Shown: positions 1 to 12,446, numbered from the stretch's first letter. The stretch is 64,000 nucleotides of DNA from Anisodus tanguticus (GCA_034509755.1 CM067556.1:9013501-9077500), one strand, 5' to 3'. Made by a program: numbers and translations. Notes: generated by a model not told the origin, from the letters alone.

Positions 1-218
1 AAAGTTTCTTTTTCCCCTCCTTTTTGATAGACGTATAGTCTTTTCTGTCCTTCAAGAAAGCCAACAACCATGGCATGCACTCACACATCTTGAATATGTT
101 TCTTTCTTTCTTTCTGATTTACCCAATAATACTAAAACTATTTCAAATAAACTAGGCATTATACATAATGATTTGTCGTATTTAAATTTAGAAAATTCCT
201 CTCAGAAGTAACGCATGA

Positions 219-1140
219 AGCGGAGGTGGAAGTGAAGATCGAGGCACTAGTCATACTCAAGAGAGGACGTTTCAAGTATCTTGAATCCATAATTTGAGGA
301 GATTAAAAGATTGACGATGATGTTTCACATCGTATTGGAACAAGGTGGGTGGAATGGAGGCTCGCCTCCGATTTACTATGCAATAAGAATGTATCGCCAA
401 AGCTTAAAGAAGTTCTACAGAGTTGTGTGGTTAGACCTACTTTGTTGTATGAGACAGCGTTGACTAGTAAAAAATGCCCACGTTCAAAAGACGAATGTAG
501 CGGAGATGAGGATGCTCAGATGAATGTGTGGCATACTAGGAGATATGGTTACAAATAAAGTTATACAGGACAAGGAGTGGCCGAGTGACCTTCGTGGCGG
601 GCAAGATGAGGGAAGCGAAACTAAGATGGTTAGGGCATGTCAAGAGGAAGTGTGAGGAGACACCAGTAATTGAGGTGTGGGAGGTTAGTTGTAGCAGAAG
701 TTAGGAGAGGTAGAGGTAGGCCGAAAAAAATCCTGGGGAAGGTGATTAGACAAGACGTGACACAAATTCAACTGATTAAAGACATGACCTTAAATAGGAA
801 GGTTTGAAGATCGGGGATTAGTGTAGAAGGCTAGCAGGTTGGTGAGTGTTGTTGAACTTTGTTTGTGGAAGACGCAAGGGTCTAGCCCCCCTCTCCTCTT
901 CTCCTTTTTAGTATCATTCTTTAGTTATCGCATAATATCTTATTCTTTGACGCGTACTACTATTTGTTGCTACATTTGTTTTGTACCGTACTACTTTACT
1001 GTCCTATTTTTTTATAATCTTGCATCGAATACATTTCTGTTTAGCCGAGGGTTTACTAGAAGCAACCTACCTACCCCATAAAAGTGAGGTAAGGTCTGCG
1101 TACATCCTACCTCCCTAGACCCACTTGTTGAATTACATTG
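219..1140 (+). mobile_element. RTE-type LINE, degenerate 3' fragment
   Basis: Translating in shifting frames gives the C-terminal part of an RTE-clade reverse transcriptase. Around 349-558 there is WRLASDLLCNKNVSPKLK followed by VVRPTLLYE. Further on there are pieces resembling the usual KMREAKLRWLGHVKR and RGRPKK stretches (about 605-730). Frameshifts and stops break it, and the 5' part is missing. The last ~100 bp (about 1040-1140, starting GCCGAGGGTTTACTAG) match the tail that RTE LINEs share with Solanaceae TS SINEs. It is not expected to make protein. Confidence 0.75.
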
Positions 1141-2784
1141 GATATATTGTTTTCTTAGATATAAAAAATTCCTTATGTAATCAAGCTTGGAATTCTTTGA
1201 GAAAATCCACTCTTTGTTTAATCTTTTTTATCATTAGTAAACTGGTAGTAATATGCCAAACTCAGAAACGATATACAACGATTTGAAAACAAATCGTGCT
1301 TTGCTTTCTATGAAGAACGACATCACATATATCTATTGATATCGAATGCTCTCGTGGTCTATTAGGAAGTGAGCTCCTCCATTGCATAATACGCTCACAA
1401 TTCATTACAAAGAATCAAATTTACCTCAGAAATTGACAAACAAAAAGTAGACTTTTTATTCTTGTGATGGTTTTTTATGCCAACCAGAGTAGGCTGCTGG
1501 GCTTGGTAGATTGGTGGTCCATCAGTGTAGGTGCCCAGATAAACAATGGGCCGGTCCTATGTTTTTTGACATAGAATCAATGCTTTTCTTGCCCATTTTT
1601 ACGGATTTCTCTTGAGTATGGGCTCAAAATAAGGCCATGTTGATTAGATAATTGTCAAGGCTCCTTGGATTGTCTGTTGCTTCAATTGGGCCTTTGAAGG
1701 TCATGGGCTAAGAAGTTGGGAAACGGAAGAAGAAGAACAAGTGTTATTTTTGTCACTTAAGGAGTTATAGGCTAATGTTCTGTGTGGAATGTGAAGTCTC
1801 CCATACAATTGGTTTGGGGGGGGGGGGGGGGGGGGTTCAATTTTCATTAACATTTTCACGCAATATGTGAATTTAATGCAAGTGGGTTAGTGAACGAACG
1901 TGTTCAGAAGGCGCACATCTACCAAGTAGAGATATTTATTTGGTCACTAACTAACTACATTTAAATATCTATTTTACAAATTTGGCTTTTAAAAAAAAAT
2001 GCTATTTACGTTAAAAAGAAGGTCATGAAAAGAAATGGTAGGGGTAATCCCAATTAATTTGGATTTTTTCAAAGTAATTCTCAATTAGGTATAAGTAGTT
2101 GTTTTAAAAGACTTATTATATAGCATTTGAATTTTTGATAACCTTTTGAAAATAAATGATTATGAGCAGTAGTAATAAATTTATCTTGTGGCAATGAGCA
2201 AAAAGTCAAAGAAAAGGATATAAAGTCTATAACTGAAATTTGAGACGACAGTTATATTCCTAGAACTACTTGAAATTTTGAGGGAATTGATTTTCATATT
2301 GATTTTGACAAAAACACTCATTACGACGTTACAAATTTACGAAGCACACACAATAAAAAGGATAGAGTGAAAACTCAAAAAAGGAGTTGTAATGTGAATT
2401 CACAATGATCAGTACATAAATTTACAATGTTTTTTTACACGTCAAGTTCATCATAATTATTGTGAGATTCTGTTCCTTTACATCAAAACTCTTTATATTT
2501 TTTCATCTTCCTTTTCCCCACTTTTAGGAAAGGAATATCTTGTGCTAGAAGACAATTAAAGGAAGATACATTAGGATTAAATCACACGACATGACTTCCT
2601 TCTTTTCTTTTTTCTTTTTCTTTTAAAAAATACTTGCGTGCTATAGTCTATTTTTGTTTTGATTTTCGATCGATGTCTGGTATCTTCAACGGGTTTTGAC
2701 TAAATTTGAAGTGGCGCCAGGAATTTCCACATTGAGAGGGGAGGGGGATTAAAGCGCTCCCTAACAAAGATAACTCCATATCCA
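1141..2784. other. Intergenic, no gene seen
   Basis: AT-rich spacer with no credible coding region. It contains a run of about 24 G at 1807-1830. Between about 1490 and 1720 there are several GGGCT/GGGCC motifs, which are common in plant promoters, but no gene is anchored to them. Confidence 0.5.
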
Positions 2785-2999
2785 CAGGGCCGTCTCAAAT
2801 TTTTTGGGGGTCATGTTCTAATTCGTAAAAGTGGGTCTTTGATTGGGCTAAGACCTGCGAATTATGGACTTTTACAGTAAATTCTGAATTTCTGACTAAT
2901 ACTACTTAATAAAAAATGAAAAAAGGAACCCCTAAAATTTTTTGTTTTTCGGGGGCCCTGTGCGGTAGCACAGCTCGCACGGGCCCAAAGACGACCCTG
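2785..2999. mobile_element. hAT-like MITE, 215 bp
   Basis: The element begins CAGGGCCGTCTC and ends GACGACCCTG, an imperfect terminal inverted repeat. It is flanked by a perfect 8-bp direct repeat, CATATCCA, at 2777-2784 and 3000-3007. An 8-bp target duplication with CAGGG-type ends is diagnostic of hAT elements. There is no transposase, so it is non-autonomous. Confidence 0.85.
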
Positions 3000-3007
3000 C
3001 ATATCCA

Positions 3008-3931
3008 GATAAACTTAAATCCGACACCTCTAATTGAGGATGAATGAGTACTTACCACTACACTATAACTTTTATTGGTGCTGAAGTCTCAGTTATGATG
3101 TTACCAATTTGAATTCGCAAATTTCTTTTATCGTGATTGTTTAGTTAAATTTTTCTCTTTCAAAATTGAACTTAAAGAAAAGAAAGAAAGAAATGTTATT
3201 TATTGGAATTCAAAGGAAAGCCTTCGTGATTTGGTAAAAGTATGAAAACAAACATATACTTCTAGAAAAGATTTAAGTTACATAGATAAACTAAGAGAGA
3301 AAATAAATTTTATATATATTATCAATGCAATTTAATTAGATTTGTTCTATTTTGAGGTAACTATAAAATTACCTATTATTGTAGGTCAACTTAACATAAT
3401 GGTGAAATGATGTGAAAATATTAGTATAGATTATTGATTAAGTTTTTGAGAAGTAAAAAATGTGTTTCTTTTTAGTGCTTGTTTTAGAGAGTTAGTATGT
3501 TTAATCAAGTTTTTACTTAGAAAATAATTATTCTTAGTAATAGCAAAAGCCACAAGTTGTTTTTAAAAAATCGAAAGAAAGTTTCTTCTCAAAAACACTT
3601 TTGAAAATTTAGCAAAGCGCAAAGCAAAAAGCAAAAAGCAAAAAGCAAATTGTTAATTTAATATTGATAAAAATATTTTTCAAAATTGATTAGCCAAATA
3701 CAAATTTCTTCTCCTTAAAAATATTTTTTGAAAAAACATTTAGGACAAAAAACACAGTTCAAATAAACTGATTTTCATAGTTTGGCGAATCAACCTATTA
3801 AACTCAACCAGAAAAAACTCAAATTCTTATATGAACGAGGCGTCCATGCAGGTCGGAAGCACCGTTTACTACCACAATACGTAACGCAGCAGATTAGAAC
3901 CACTTTTTCCTTTTTTGGGACAATTTGTTTA
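3008..3931. other. Intergenic, no gene seen
   Basis: AT-rich sequence. The only local structure is a short AAAGC tandem run at about 3614-3648 (GCAAAAAGCAAAAAGC). I see no coding or RNA gene signal. Confidence 0.45.
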
Positions 3932-4417
3932 CTCCCCTGTTTCAAAGTTGCTCGTTTGGTTTTGATTTGACATGAAATTTAATAAAATAAAGAAGATTTT
4001 TAAGGCGGCGTTTGATAGGAGAAATAAGATGAGATTGGATTATTAGTCTAATGTGATTGGAATTAATCCCATATTTAGTTAGTGGAATAATTCTTTTGAT
4101 ATTCCCACTCAATCTCATCTACCTGGATAAAAGATGGAATAAGTTATCCCACATAAATGATTAAATTAGTTATCCCATCTTATATCATCCAATTCTATTT
4201 ACATGGGATAACTTATCCATCCTATCAAATGACCCCTTAAATTATATGATTCTTAACTAAAGATATGTAGAATGTACCAATATACCATTTAATCTTGTGA
4301 TCTTCAACATGTTAGATGAAAATTTGAATAAAAGAATTGTCAAAAAAGGACTGAGATATTCATTTTAAAATGAACGATAAAAAAGAAAGTAAAATAAATA
4401 TTTTAAAACGGAGAGAG
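3932..4417. mobile_element. Stowaway-like MITE, interrupted by another MITE
   Basis: The left end CTCCCCTGTTTCAAAG and the right end ACGGAGAGAG form the CTCCCTCCGT-type inverted repeat of Stowaway (Tc1/mariner) MITEs. TA is present on both sides (3930-3931 and 4418-4419). The body is split by the element at 4004-4236. The right end lies 217 bp upstream of the kinase start codon. Confidence 0.65.
4004..4236. mobile_element. Tourist-like MITE nested in the Stowaway
   Basis: Left end GGCGGCGTTTGATAGG pairs with right end CCTATCAAATGACCCC. The flanks are TTAA on both sides (4000-4003, 4237-4240), consistent with the TAA/TTA target duplication of PIF/Harbinger elements. Subterminal copies of a GGATAA(C)TTATCC motif are inverted. 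It is inserted within the element at 3932-4417, so it is the younger of the two. Confidence 0.7.
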
Positions 4418-4558
4418 TACTTTTTTTAATCTAACGTTAGTACAACAAAATAATACATTCCAAAAGGATTAGCCTAAAATTAATAAATTACTAAATTGAA
4501 GAGATTTTCCCTCTTATTTCTATCGCTGTAAAACTTTTCAAATGCCACCAGTCCACCC

Positions 4559-4600
4559 CTTATATACTCAGCACTCCTCTTTGTCTCTCTTTCTATCTCT
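4559..4600 (+). promoter_or_regulatory. Candidate core promoter of the kinase gene
   Basis: TATATA at about 4560-4566 is followed by a pyrimidine patch (CTCTTTGTCTCTCTTTC, about 4577-4593). The start codon at 4635 is about 70 bp downstream. Spacing and composition fit a plant TATA box plus Y patch. The transcription start is inferred, not observed. Confidence 0.5.
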
Positions 4601-4634
4601 CTATTGTATGTAATGCAACAGTTGCTTTGTAGCT

Positions 4635-7600
4635 ATGGTGGATACAAATAATTTTCTCAATCTTGGACCTTCTCTCTCTAACCCATTTGGGAAATTTTCT
4701 GATGGTTCACCAATTGATGATGATTTTTCTGCTCAAAATAATGTCACCATTGATAAGAAGCTACTCATCGATCTGCACCAGCTTTCTATTGGTCCTATGC
4801 TCAGTGAAGGTCCTTATTCAGCTGTTTATGAAGGATTGTGAGTACCATATTCATTTTCTTGAATTTTTCCCATTTTTTCTACCCCATTTTCCTTTTCTGG
4901 GTTTATGTTTCTTGAATTAATTGCATTTATGTTCAAGATTGCATTTTTGGTGTTTTCTTGATTTCTGGGGGTTGTCGATCTGTTATTTTGTTCGGTGGAG
5001 TGTAAACCCTTCTTCCTTTTGGGGACTAAATTGCATCATTGTTGGTTTGATTTCCTTTGAGCCGAGGGTCTATCGGAAACAACCTCTCTACCTTCCTAGA
5101 TAGGGGTAATGTCTGTGTACACTATACACTCCCCAGACCCCCACTTGTGTGATTACACTGGTTATGTTGTTGTTGTTCTTACGAAGAACAAATTTCATAT
5201 CGACCCGTGTAGTTGTGGGTCATTGCGTGGCATTGGTCTTGGATTTGTTGCCTAAGTTATCTAAAATTCACTTCCATCATTCCTCTAAAAAGGGTGATAA
5301 AAGAATTTTACTTCCATGCTTGTATGAGTAGTGTTTCAATTGTCAGCACTGTCCTTTTTATCTTTCCTAGCATCTGAAAATTGGAATATGTGCAATCAGA
5401 AAGAATTGTTTATTACTTGTGGGAGTGGTTGAGTTTAGTAGTTCCTTGTATTTGTATAAAATTGTTGGCTCTAGAGATGTAGTACTATGGAAAAGAGAAA
5501 ATTGTTTCAAGCACCAGAGGCAGCCCTTCTTTTCAAAGAGAGGAGGATTCGTTATTCACATTTCAATCGAGATCACATTTCATTTGATGGGCAAAGGCAA
5601 ATTGAAAGCTAAAATGTCTGAATTCTAAAGAAAGAGAAAAGGAAAGCATGTTATCTAGATTAAACTTTCTTACTTCTAAAGTTCCAATTGTGCATAGATT
5701 AGGTTGTCGGTGGAGTGGAAACTCTTCTTCCTTTAGAGACTAAATTGCGTCATTGTTTGTTATTTGTTCTAATAAAGAACAAAAATTCATATCCACCCGT
5801 GTTGTTCTGGGTCATTGCGTGGCACTGGGCTTGGATTTATTACCTAATTTATCTAAAATTTACCTAATTTTTTGATAATAAAAAAGTCATATAAAAGAAT
5901 TTTACATTAGCTTTGCTTTTCTGTTTTGTATGCTTGTATTGTATTAATGGTGTGTCAATTGTCAGCATTGTCATTTCATCTTCCCTAGAATCTCAAAATT
6001 GGAAAATGTGCAATCAGAAAGAATTGTCTAATAAGTTGAGTTCAGTAGTTCCTTGTTTTGTGCAACTCTAGAGATATAGTAATATGGAAAAGATAAAATT
6101 GTTTCAAGCACCAACGGGACCAGAAGCATCCCTTCTTTCAAGGAGAGGAGGATCTGTTATTCACATTTCATTTGACAGGCAAAGGCAAATTGACAGCTAA
6201 AAGTTCTGAATTCTAAGGAAAGAGAAAGGGAAAGCGTGTTATCTTAGATTAAACTTCCTTACTTCCAAAGTTCCAATTGTGCATAGATTAGGTTGTCGGT
6301 GGTCATAGCAGATATTTTTTTTTTAGCTAAGCTCACACATTCCTTGGATCTTTCTGTAGTCGCGTGTTTTACGTCTTTTCTTTTTCGGTTATAAAAGTGA
6401 TAGTGAGCTAATGGTTCACGAGTCTCTGTTAAAGCTTTCTGTCTGACTCAACTAGAGACTAGGAAGGAGCAAAAAGTCTACTTAATTAGTGTTTCATTTG
6501 CTGACCTGCTGGCACTTCTAGTGAGTTTTCGGGACAATAATATCTGCTGACTACTGAAAGATAGTTTGACTAATTCGTTTGGCATTGAAATCTTAATCTT
6601 TTTTCCTTATTTGCGCTAGTCTGTCATTGGGAGGCTAGGAAGTGAACTCTATTGTGATCTAGTTTCACTGTGTTACCTTACTGACTAAAAGGACTAACTT
6701 TTGTCCAAGTGAGGATTGAGAAAACAGTGCTCTTATTGAGCTTAGACATTAAGTGAATGTTCAACCTAAATCTGATATAACCCATTTAGGGAAATTGTGG
6801 GGAACAAGTTGATGAAGCAATATTTGTTGCTTCATATGTAATCTTATCAATTTTGGAGAGGATTGAAGAATTACAACACTAAAACAACCAATGCATTCTC
6901 TTCGCGATGAAGTACAGAACATTAGCTTGCATAATAAGGTAGCAGTTGTAATTTAATAAAAATGTTCTGCTTCCTGAATCATACATCTCTTGCTAGCGAA
7001 GAAGATAGGTCTCTTTCTCTGCCTTACATGTTATTCAGGAGCAAAATAGTGAAAATGAAATGAACTCTTTTAGAACTTTGATCTTTTTCTTAACTCATCT
7101 TTCTTTCCTTGTGAGAGATAGCCACACTAACAACTATACTTTAGTAAGATTATTAATGTATAGAAATTGAATGCATCTGAGGAAACTATCCATAGTGCAT
7201 ATATTTCATTGGTAATAAGATTTCTTAAAACCAACTTCCTTCCTCATTCAAAACTAGTAACTATAAAAAGCAATATTTAAAGAATTTGTAAGAACTTTCG
7301 GAGTTTTTTTTTTCAAAAGAGCAAATGGTTGCATATCCAACTTACAACATTGTCAATTATGATGAAGCATTATAAGGGCCGTTTGGACCGAGAGATTTGG
7401 CCCAATATATCTACTAGCCAAATTCTTTTGTATCCATTTAGATTTACCAAAAATAGTGTGTTTAAAATAGAAACTCTGCTATAGTTTACATGAGATGTTG
7501 TTTGAATTCATTTGAAATGGAACTTGAAAATGTGTAACTTTGGAATTTATAAATTCAGTTCCACTTCATTCTAAATGTCTTCATTGAAGTGTCCCTATGC

Positions 7601-10600
7601 GTACTTCGACCATTACCTGTAGACCTTGCCTAACCATTGAAAACATAGTTTCCTGTTCCCTTGATTGGTTAATTGATACGAATGTGGAGATGACCAGATT
7701 TATGTTTTAGTAGATGGTTTCAGAATAAAACCTCATGGTGGGTTGATCCATTTATTGATAATAACTACTTAGTCCATCTCAGAAGAATTTGATTCTTAGA
7801 TAATCTACTTTAGTTATATATTATATATACCCAAAACATCTATCTAGGATCTTCTAGATTTAGATTTACCTCTCATTCACATTAGTTAACACAAACATTC
7901 TGGTACAACTAAAGGTTGATTGTGCATATTTTATGGTTTTAAGGTTACTATATTTTGCGCTCTCAAATGTGATCAGGCGTTCGGTTCGTTTTCTTAAGGC
8001 TCCTGCTATTCTAAAGCACCTTTTGTAATACTTGTTCCAGATATAAATCCATGCCTGTTGCAATAAAAATAATACAGCCAGACATGTCGGCAAATGTGAG
8101 TCCCGAGCGGAAAGAGAAATTCCAGAGGGAGCTCACTTTACTATCTAAAGTGAAGCATGAAAATATTGTGAAGGTATGGTGTTCAATAAGAAATAGTGAT
8201 ACTAGTTAAATTGCATTCACTTTGTCCACCTTGCTTTTGCTGGCATCACTTTACATCTTAGTAATAGAGTCAAAATCAGAAAACAGTGATTGGTTTACTG
8301 GGTTTGAAGTGAGAAAGAGAATAATATCACGGCCTATGTAATCATTTTTGGTAATAAATTTGGATATTTGGTGCTACCCTGTAAAAAGATATATATAAGA
8401 GGTCTGTAATACTTCTTACTATATTTAGACATAAAGTGAGAAAAACCCTTTATATTTCATACTATTTCCTTGTGAAAATGATTTATTTATAAAGCTAATG
8501 TGCTCCTGTTCTGTCTTAGTATTTTGTTAAGTGTTCTTGTATAAATATCCACGGTTACATCACCTATAAAATCTATTTTAGTTATTTGGATTTACTTGTA
8601 TTTGTCAAGTACAGGGACTGTTTCGAACTAAAAACTGTTTTCTATTAAGCATTTATGGTATGGTTAATATGACGTTCAAGGACAGATCGTAATAAGCTCC
8701 TGGTCAATTTAGTGGGCAGCATAGATTATATGGCGTAGATAATATCCACAATTAAATATCGCTTGCTTTTGAACTATTTTGTCGATTCTTGGTACAAAGT
8801 TGCTTCCTCTGAAACTTGATTCTTGTTCGAAATGGCTTAATCCCATGTTGTGTAACTGATGAAAGAGTTGGCCAAAACTAGAAAGCTGCATGTTGACTCA
8901 ATTTGTACTGAATGGTCAATCCTAATTGGATCCTTTATCTGATAATTTCTCAAACTTGAGGACCAAGCCGACCTCAACTAGTTAGAGATTGGGATGCAAG
9001 TGTTGTTATACTCAAACTGAGGGCCAATGAACTAGCAGGACAACAAATAAGATTCAAAGATGTTGCCTTTTATGGCCCTGTGTCCTAAGTAGTATTCAAT
9101 CAACTTCTAATTTATTCTTGTTCAACTTGTTCCTGTGTCCTAAGTAGTATTCTATCAACTTTAATTTATTCTTTTTCAATTTGTTCCTGTGTCCTAAGTA
9201 GTATTCGATCAACTTTTAATTTATTCTTCTTCAACTTGTTCCAGACATCATGCCTTCAGTTCTTTGTTTCTGCTTCTCTGTCCCAAATATACACACAGAG
9301 AAACCGTGGTGTTTATGTCTTAGGCAGAATAAATGCAGCAATTATGTGTGATCAAACTTTCAAGCTTCTTTGCTGTTAGATTGTTGAGTTCAAATAGCTA
9401 AATGTATATAGCTATATTAATGCAATCATGTTAGTTTCCTACAAGGTAGACAAAGTTATTAGATTGTTAAGTGTGTCTGTAAAAGAATTCAAGCATCAGA
9501 CATTAGTCTTCAAGCACTTCTTTTCAATATTTTGTCCTGTTTCTCTCATTTCACATTAGAAGGGGAGCCTTGGAGCAACGGTAAAGTTGTTTGGAGCCGT
9601 GGACTCAACCACTGATGGTTGCATCAGGGTTCTTATATCACACCCCCTTGGGTGCAGCCCTTCCCTGGACCGTGTGTGAACAAGGGACGCTTCATGCATC
9701 TAGCTACCTTCCTTTTGTCTATTTCATATTACTGTGCATACACTGCATTAAAAAGGTCCTTCTGTAGGTGGTTGATTCTCTTTTCATTGGTTGCTAATAT
9801 ATCCTGAAAATTGTTGAAACAGTTTATTGGTGCCTCCATGGAACCAGCATTGATGTTAGTTACAGAGCTAATGAGAGGTGGCACGCTTCAGAAGTACTTG
9901 TGGAGCACCCGGCCACATTGTCCAGATCTGAAACTTTCTCTCAGTTTTGCATTGGGAATCTCTCGAGCAATGGAGTATTTGCATGGAAATGGCATTATTC
10001 ACCGTGACTTGAAGCCAAGTAATGCTCTGCCTATCTCGTAATTTGCTGTTGCACTTCCAAGTTTTAAGTTTAGGTGGCTATCACAGTCTGATCAGGATTA
10101 CTACTTGCTTGAATTTCATGACTTTAAGTTTATGATCTTTTTATGATTTATCTTGAACTAAGAAAACAGCTTTATTTCAAACCCAGACTTGTTGTAATTG
10201 TCTTTATGAATCCTTATATCCATTTTGCTCCATTTGGGCCGTTTTCCTTCAGCTACTTGATAACTTGTTTTTCAGGATGAATTAGGGATACTTCATAAAT
10301 AGGAATTCTCTGATCTCATAACCGTCTTGACGCAGTTATACAATCTCTGATAAATATAACGATTCATGTCAAAATGCTGGACTTTGTTGCAATTGTTCTT
10401 GTAATAACTAACTTTAATTCAGACTTGTTGGTATCAACTATATGGATAGTTTACTTCATTATTTTCTATCCTACGCTAAGTTCGAATTGATTTCAAGAAA
10501 TTCTAGGTGTTTTCATACAATTGTTCTCCGCATGATTATAGGTCTATCTCATCCTCTTTGAGAGCTTCAATCGTCATGGTGTCACATCAATACATTTGTA

Positions 10601-12446
10601 GGTCTATGTAGGACACGTCCAAACCATCTCAAGCGACATTTTCGTATTTTTCCCTCTCTATATGCTACTTGCACCTTATGGTTAATGTGATAGATTGAAT
10701 CTTGTACAACTGTATGTCCTTAACATCTACATTTCTATGACATTCATTTTGTGGAAGGGCCTAATATTCACACTCATATAACGTTGTTACTCTTATGAAC
10801 GTTTAATGAGCTTGCTTGTATTTGGTAGGTCAAATCGTATAACACTATTGTAGCACTCATCCATATCAACTATGCTATTTTAGTCCTATGTGTTTATTTT
10901 CATCTATCATGCCATTATATTGAAAAACTCAGCCTAAATGCGTGAATTGTCTGCATTAGAGGTCACATTCTTGTCTAATTTCACCCAACTTTATTCTTTT
11001 TATGCTAGCTAAACATGAGGTCGACATATTTTATCTTGCTTCTACTTATCTTAAGATCTTGACTCTCTAGATTGCTTCTCCATAGTTCAAACTTTTGGTT
11101 GACGCCTCACTAGGTCCATTAGTTAACACATTATTGTCTGCAAAAACATGCACCAGCCGCGCTGTCTTGTATAAATCCAATTGGCTTTTTGTCACGGGTG
11201 TAATGGACCTAAATTGATGCACTATTATTCTTTTTCAAAATTTCAGTTTATGTACAATACCATGATAGTTTGAAGCTTTTATTGTGAAGGTTAAATTAAC
11301 AATTAAACATAGTCATTATCTAATCATGAGATAAAGAAAAATCTAATGCACATGCATTATTAAAATATTAGAGCTCCCATTAGTTGGTTTCCTTACGCTA
11401 AAAGCTCCTATACGTTTTTCTGCTTCTCCGTCAAACTTTTGGCTGACAAGCTCTTTCTTCCACGGCTCAGTAACTGGCTGCCTTGTTTTATACCCTTTAA
11501 TCAAATTCTTGAACTTGATTCTGATTTAGTACAACTAGCCAAAGTGATCCCAACTAGCAACCAGAGCTTTGTGTATTATATGAACAGAAAGTTAAACAGG
11601 AATTTCATTGTTTGATTCTGTTGTTTATTGCCATTTGCCGCTAGCAGGTAACTTACTCCTCACAGAAGACAATACAATAGTTAAACTAGCTGACTTTGGG
11701 TTAGCTAGGGAGGAGGCAGACTCTGAAATGACAACAGAAGCTGGTACATACCGCTGGATGGCTCCGGAGGTATTACATTTGGCGAAAAAGTTTAGACCCT
11801 GCTTAATAATAGTAGTATATGACAATTTCAAAAAAAGAAAAGAAATAGTAGTATATGCCTTACCCTTTGCCAATGCCAGATGTTCAGCGTCGAACCAATT
11901 AAAATTGGAGTGAAGAAATACTACAATCATAAAGTGGATGTCTACAGTTTCTCGATGATCCTGTGGGAGCTGCTCACCAACAGCACTCCGTTTAAGGGAA
12001 GAAGCAACATTATGGTGGCATATGCTGCAGCTACGGTACGTTTTCTACCAAATGTTGGAGTTGATAAAAGTTGTACGTCGAACAACATTTCAGTGATTGG
12101 TAAAATGCGATATTTTCCTTTGATCTGTAAATTCCAGAAACTGCGTCCCAGCATGGATAACATTCCCACGGACATAGAACCCCTTCTTAGGTCTTGCTGG
12201 GCAGATGATCCAGCAGAGCGGCCAGAATTTGAGCAAATATCAGATTTCCTTGCAAACATTCTTCGCAATGTGTGTGCCTCGCAGACTTCTTCTCCAAATA
12301 TTTTTGAGACGGAGCATCCCACAGGCAAAGAGTCGGCCAATTCTCCTGTCATGAATTATTTGATGGACAAGGATGCGGAAAATAGCAAGAAAAAAAACAG
12401 GAGTTCATGTTGTTGCTTCATGAGTGTCTATGACGAATCTCTCTGA
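4635..12446 (+). CDS. Raf-like MAPKKK-type protein kinase (At3g50720/At5g66710-like)
   Basis: Six exons keep frame: 4635-4837, 8041-8173, 9823-10018, 11648-11769, 11880-12035, 12138-12446, giving 372 aa. All introns are GT-AG. It is a serine/threonine kinase with a short N-terminal extension (1-45) and a catalytic domain at about 50-325. The VAIK lysine is K77 and the helix-C glutamate is probably E98. HRDLKPSN at 172-179 has catalytic D174. DFG is 193-195 and APE 216-218, so the core is complete. The glycine loop (LSEGPYSAV, 56-64) keeps only the middle glycine. The GTYRWMAPE activation segment is typical of the Raf-like subfamily. The tail has a basic run (354-358) followed by three cysteines (361-363). 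The A of 4635 is the first Met, just after a TATA/Y-patch promoter. Intron 1 (3.2 kb) holds a duplication and a SINE; intron 2 holds another SINE. Substrate and pathway are unknown. Confidence 0.9.
4985..6305. repeat. Tandem duplication inside kinase intron 1
   Basis: Two diverged copies lie head to tail, roughly 4985-5710 and 5711-6305. Shared landmarks are the GGTGGAGTG...AAAC start, the GGGTCATTGCGTGGCA block (about 5217 and 5811), the CAATCAGAAAGAATTG block (about 5392 and 6011), and the common end GTGCATAGATTAGGTTGTCG (about 5691 and 6279). Copy 1 is longer because it carries a SINE at about 5055-5178. Small indels and substitutions show the duplication is not recent. Confidence 0.8.
5055..5178 (+). 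mobile_element. TS-type SINE, 5'-truncated, in kinase intron 1
   Basis: The sequence begins GAGCCGAGGGTCTATCGGAA, runs through TACCTTCC...GGGGTAATGTCTG and CCCCAGACCCCCACTTGTG, and ends in GTTGTTGTTGTT. That layout and the TTG-repeat tail are characteristic of the Solanaceae TS SINE family. The tandem second copy of this intron segment lacks it. Confidence 0.8.
9077..9242. repeat. Three tandem copies of a ~54-bp unit in kinase intron 2
   Basis: CCTGTGTCCTAAGTAGTATT recurs at about 9077, 9132 and 9186, each time followed by CNATCAACTT..AATTTATTC and TTCAA(C/T)TTGTT. The three copies differ by a few bases. No coding meaning; it lies within the intron 8174-9822. Confidence 0.85.
9561..9712 (+). 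mobile_element. Au-like SINE, diverged, in kinase intron 2
   Basis: Starts GGGGAGCCTTGGAGCAACGG and contains TAAAGTTG, GGACTCAACC (box-B-like) and CCTTCCCTGGACC before GCTACCTTCC. These pieces occur in the order known for the angiosperm Au SINE. It is fairly diverged from the better preserved copy at 19050-19198. The short reading frame over it is not a gene. Confidence 0.65.
12036..12137 (+). other. 102-nt kinase intron that stays open in frame
   Basis: The last intron begins GTACGT and ends CCAG. Its length is a multiple of three, and it has no stop in the kinase frame, so exon 5 plus intron plus exon 6 reads through from 11880 to 12446. Retention would insert 34 residues after T270, in the C-lobe. 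Aligning with family members favours splicing, because AYAAAT joins directly to KLRP. Confidence 0.75.

Noticed and set aside
11625..12352. Minus-strand frames of 101 and 136 codons
   Set aside because: They overlap the conserved kinase exons on the other strand and show no domain of their own.
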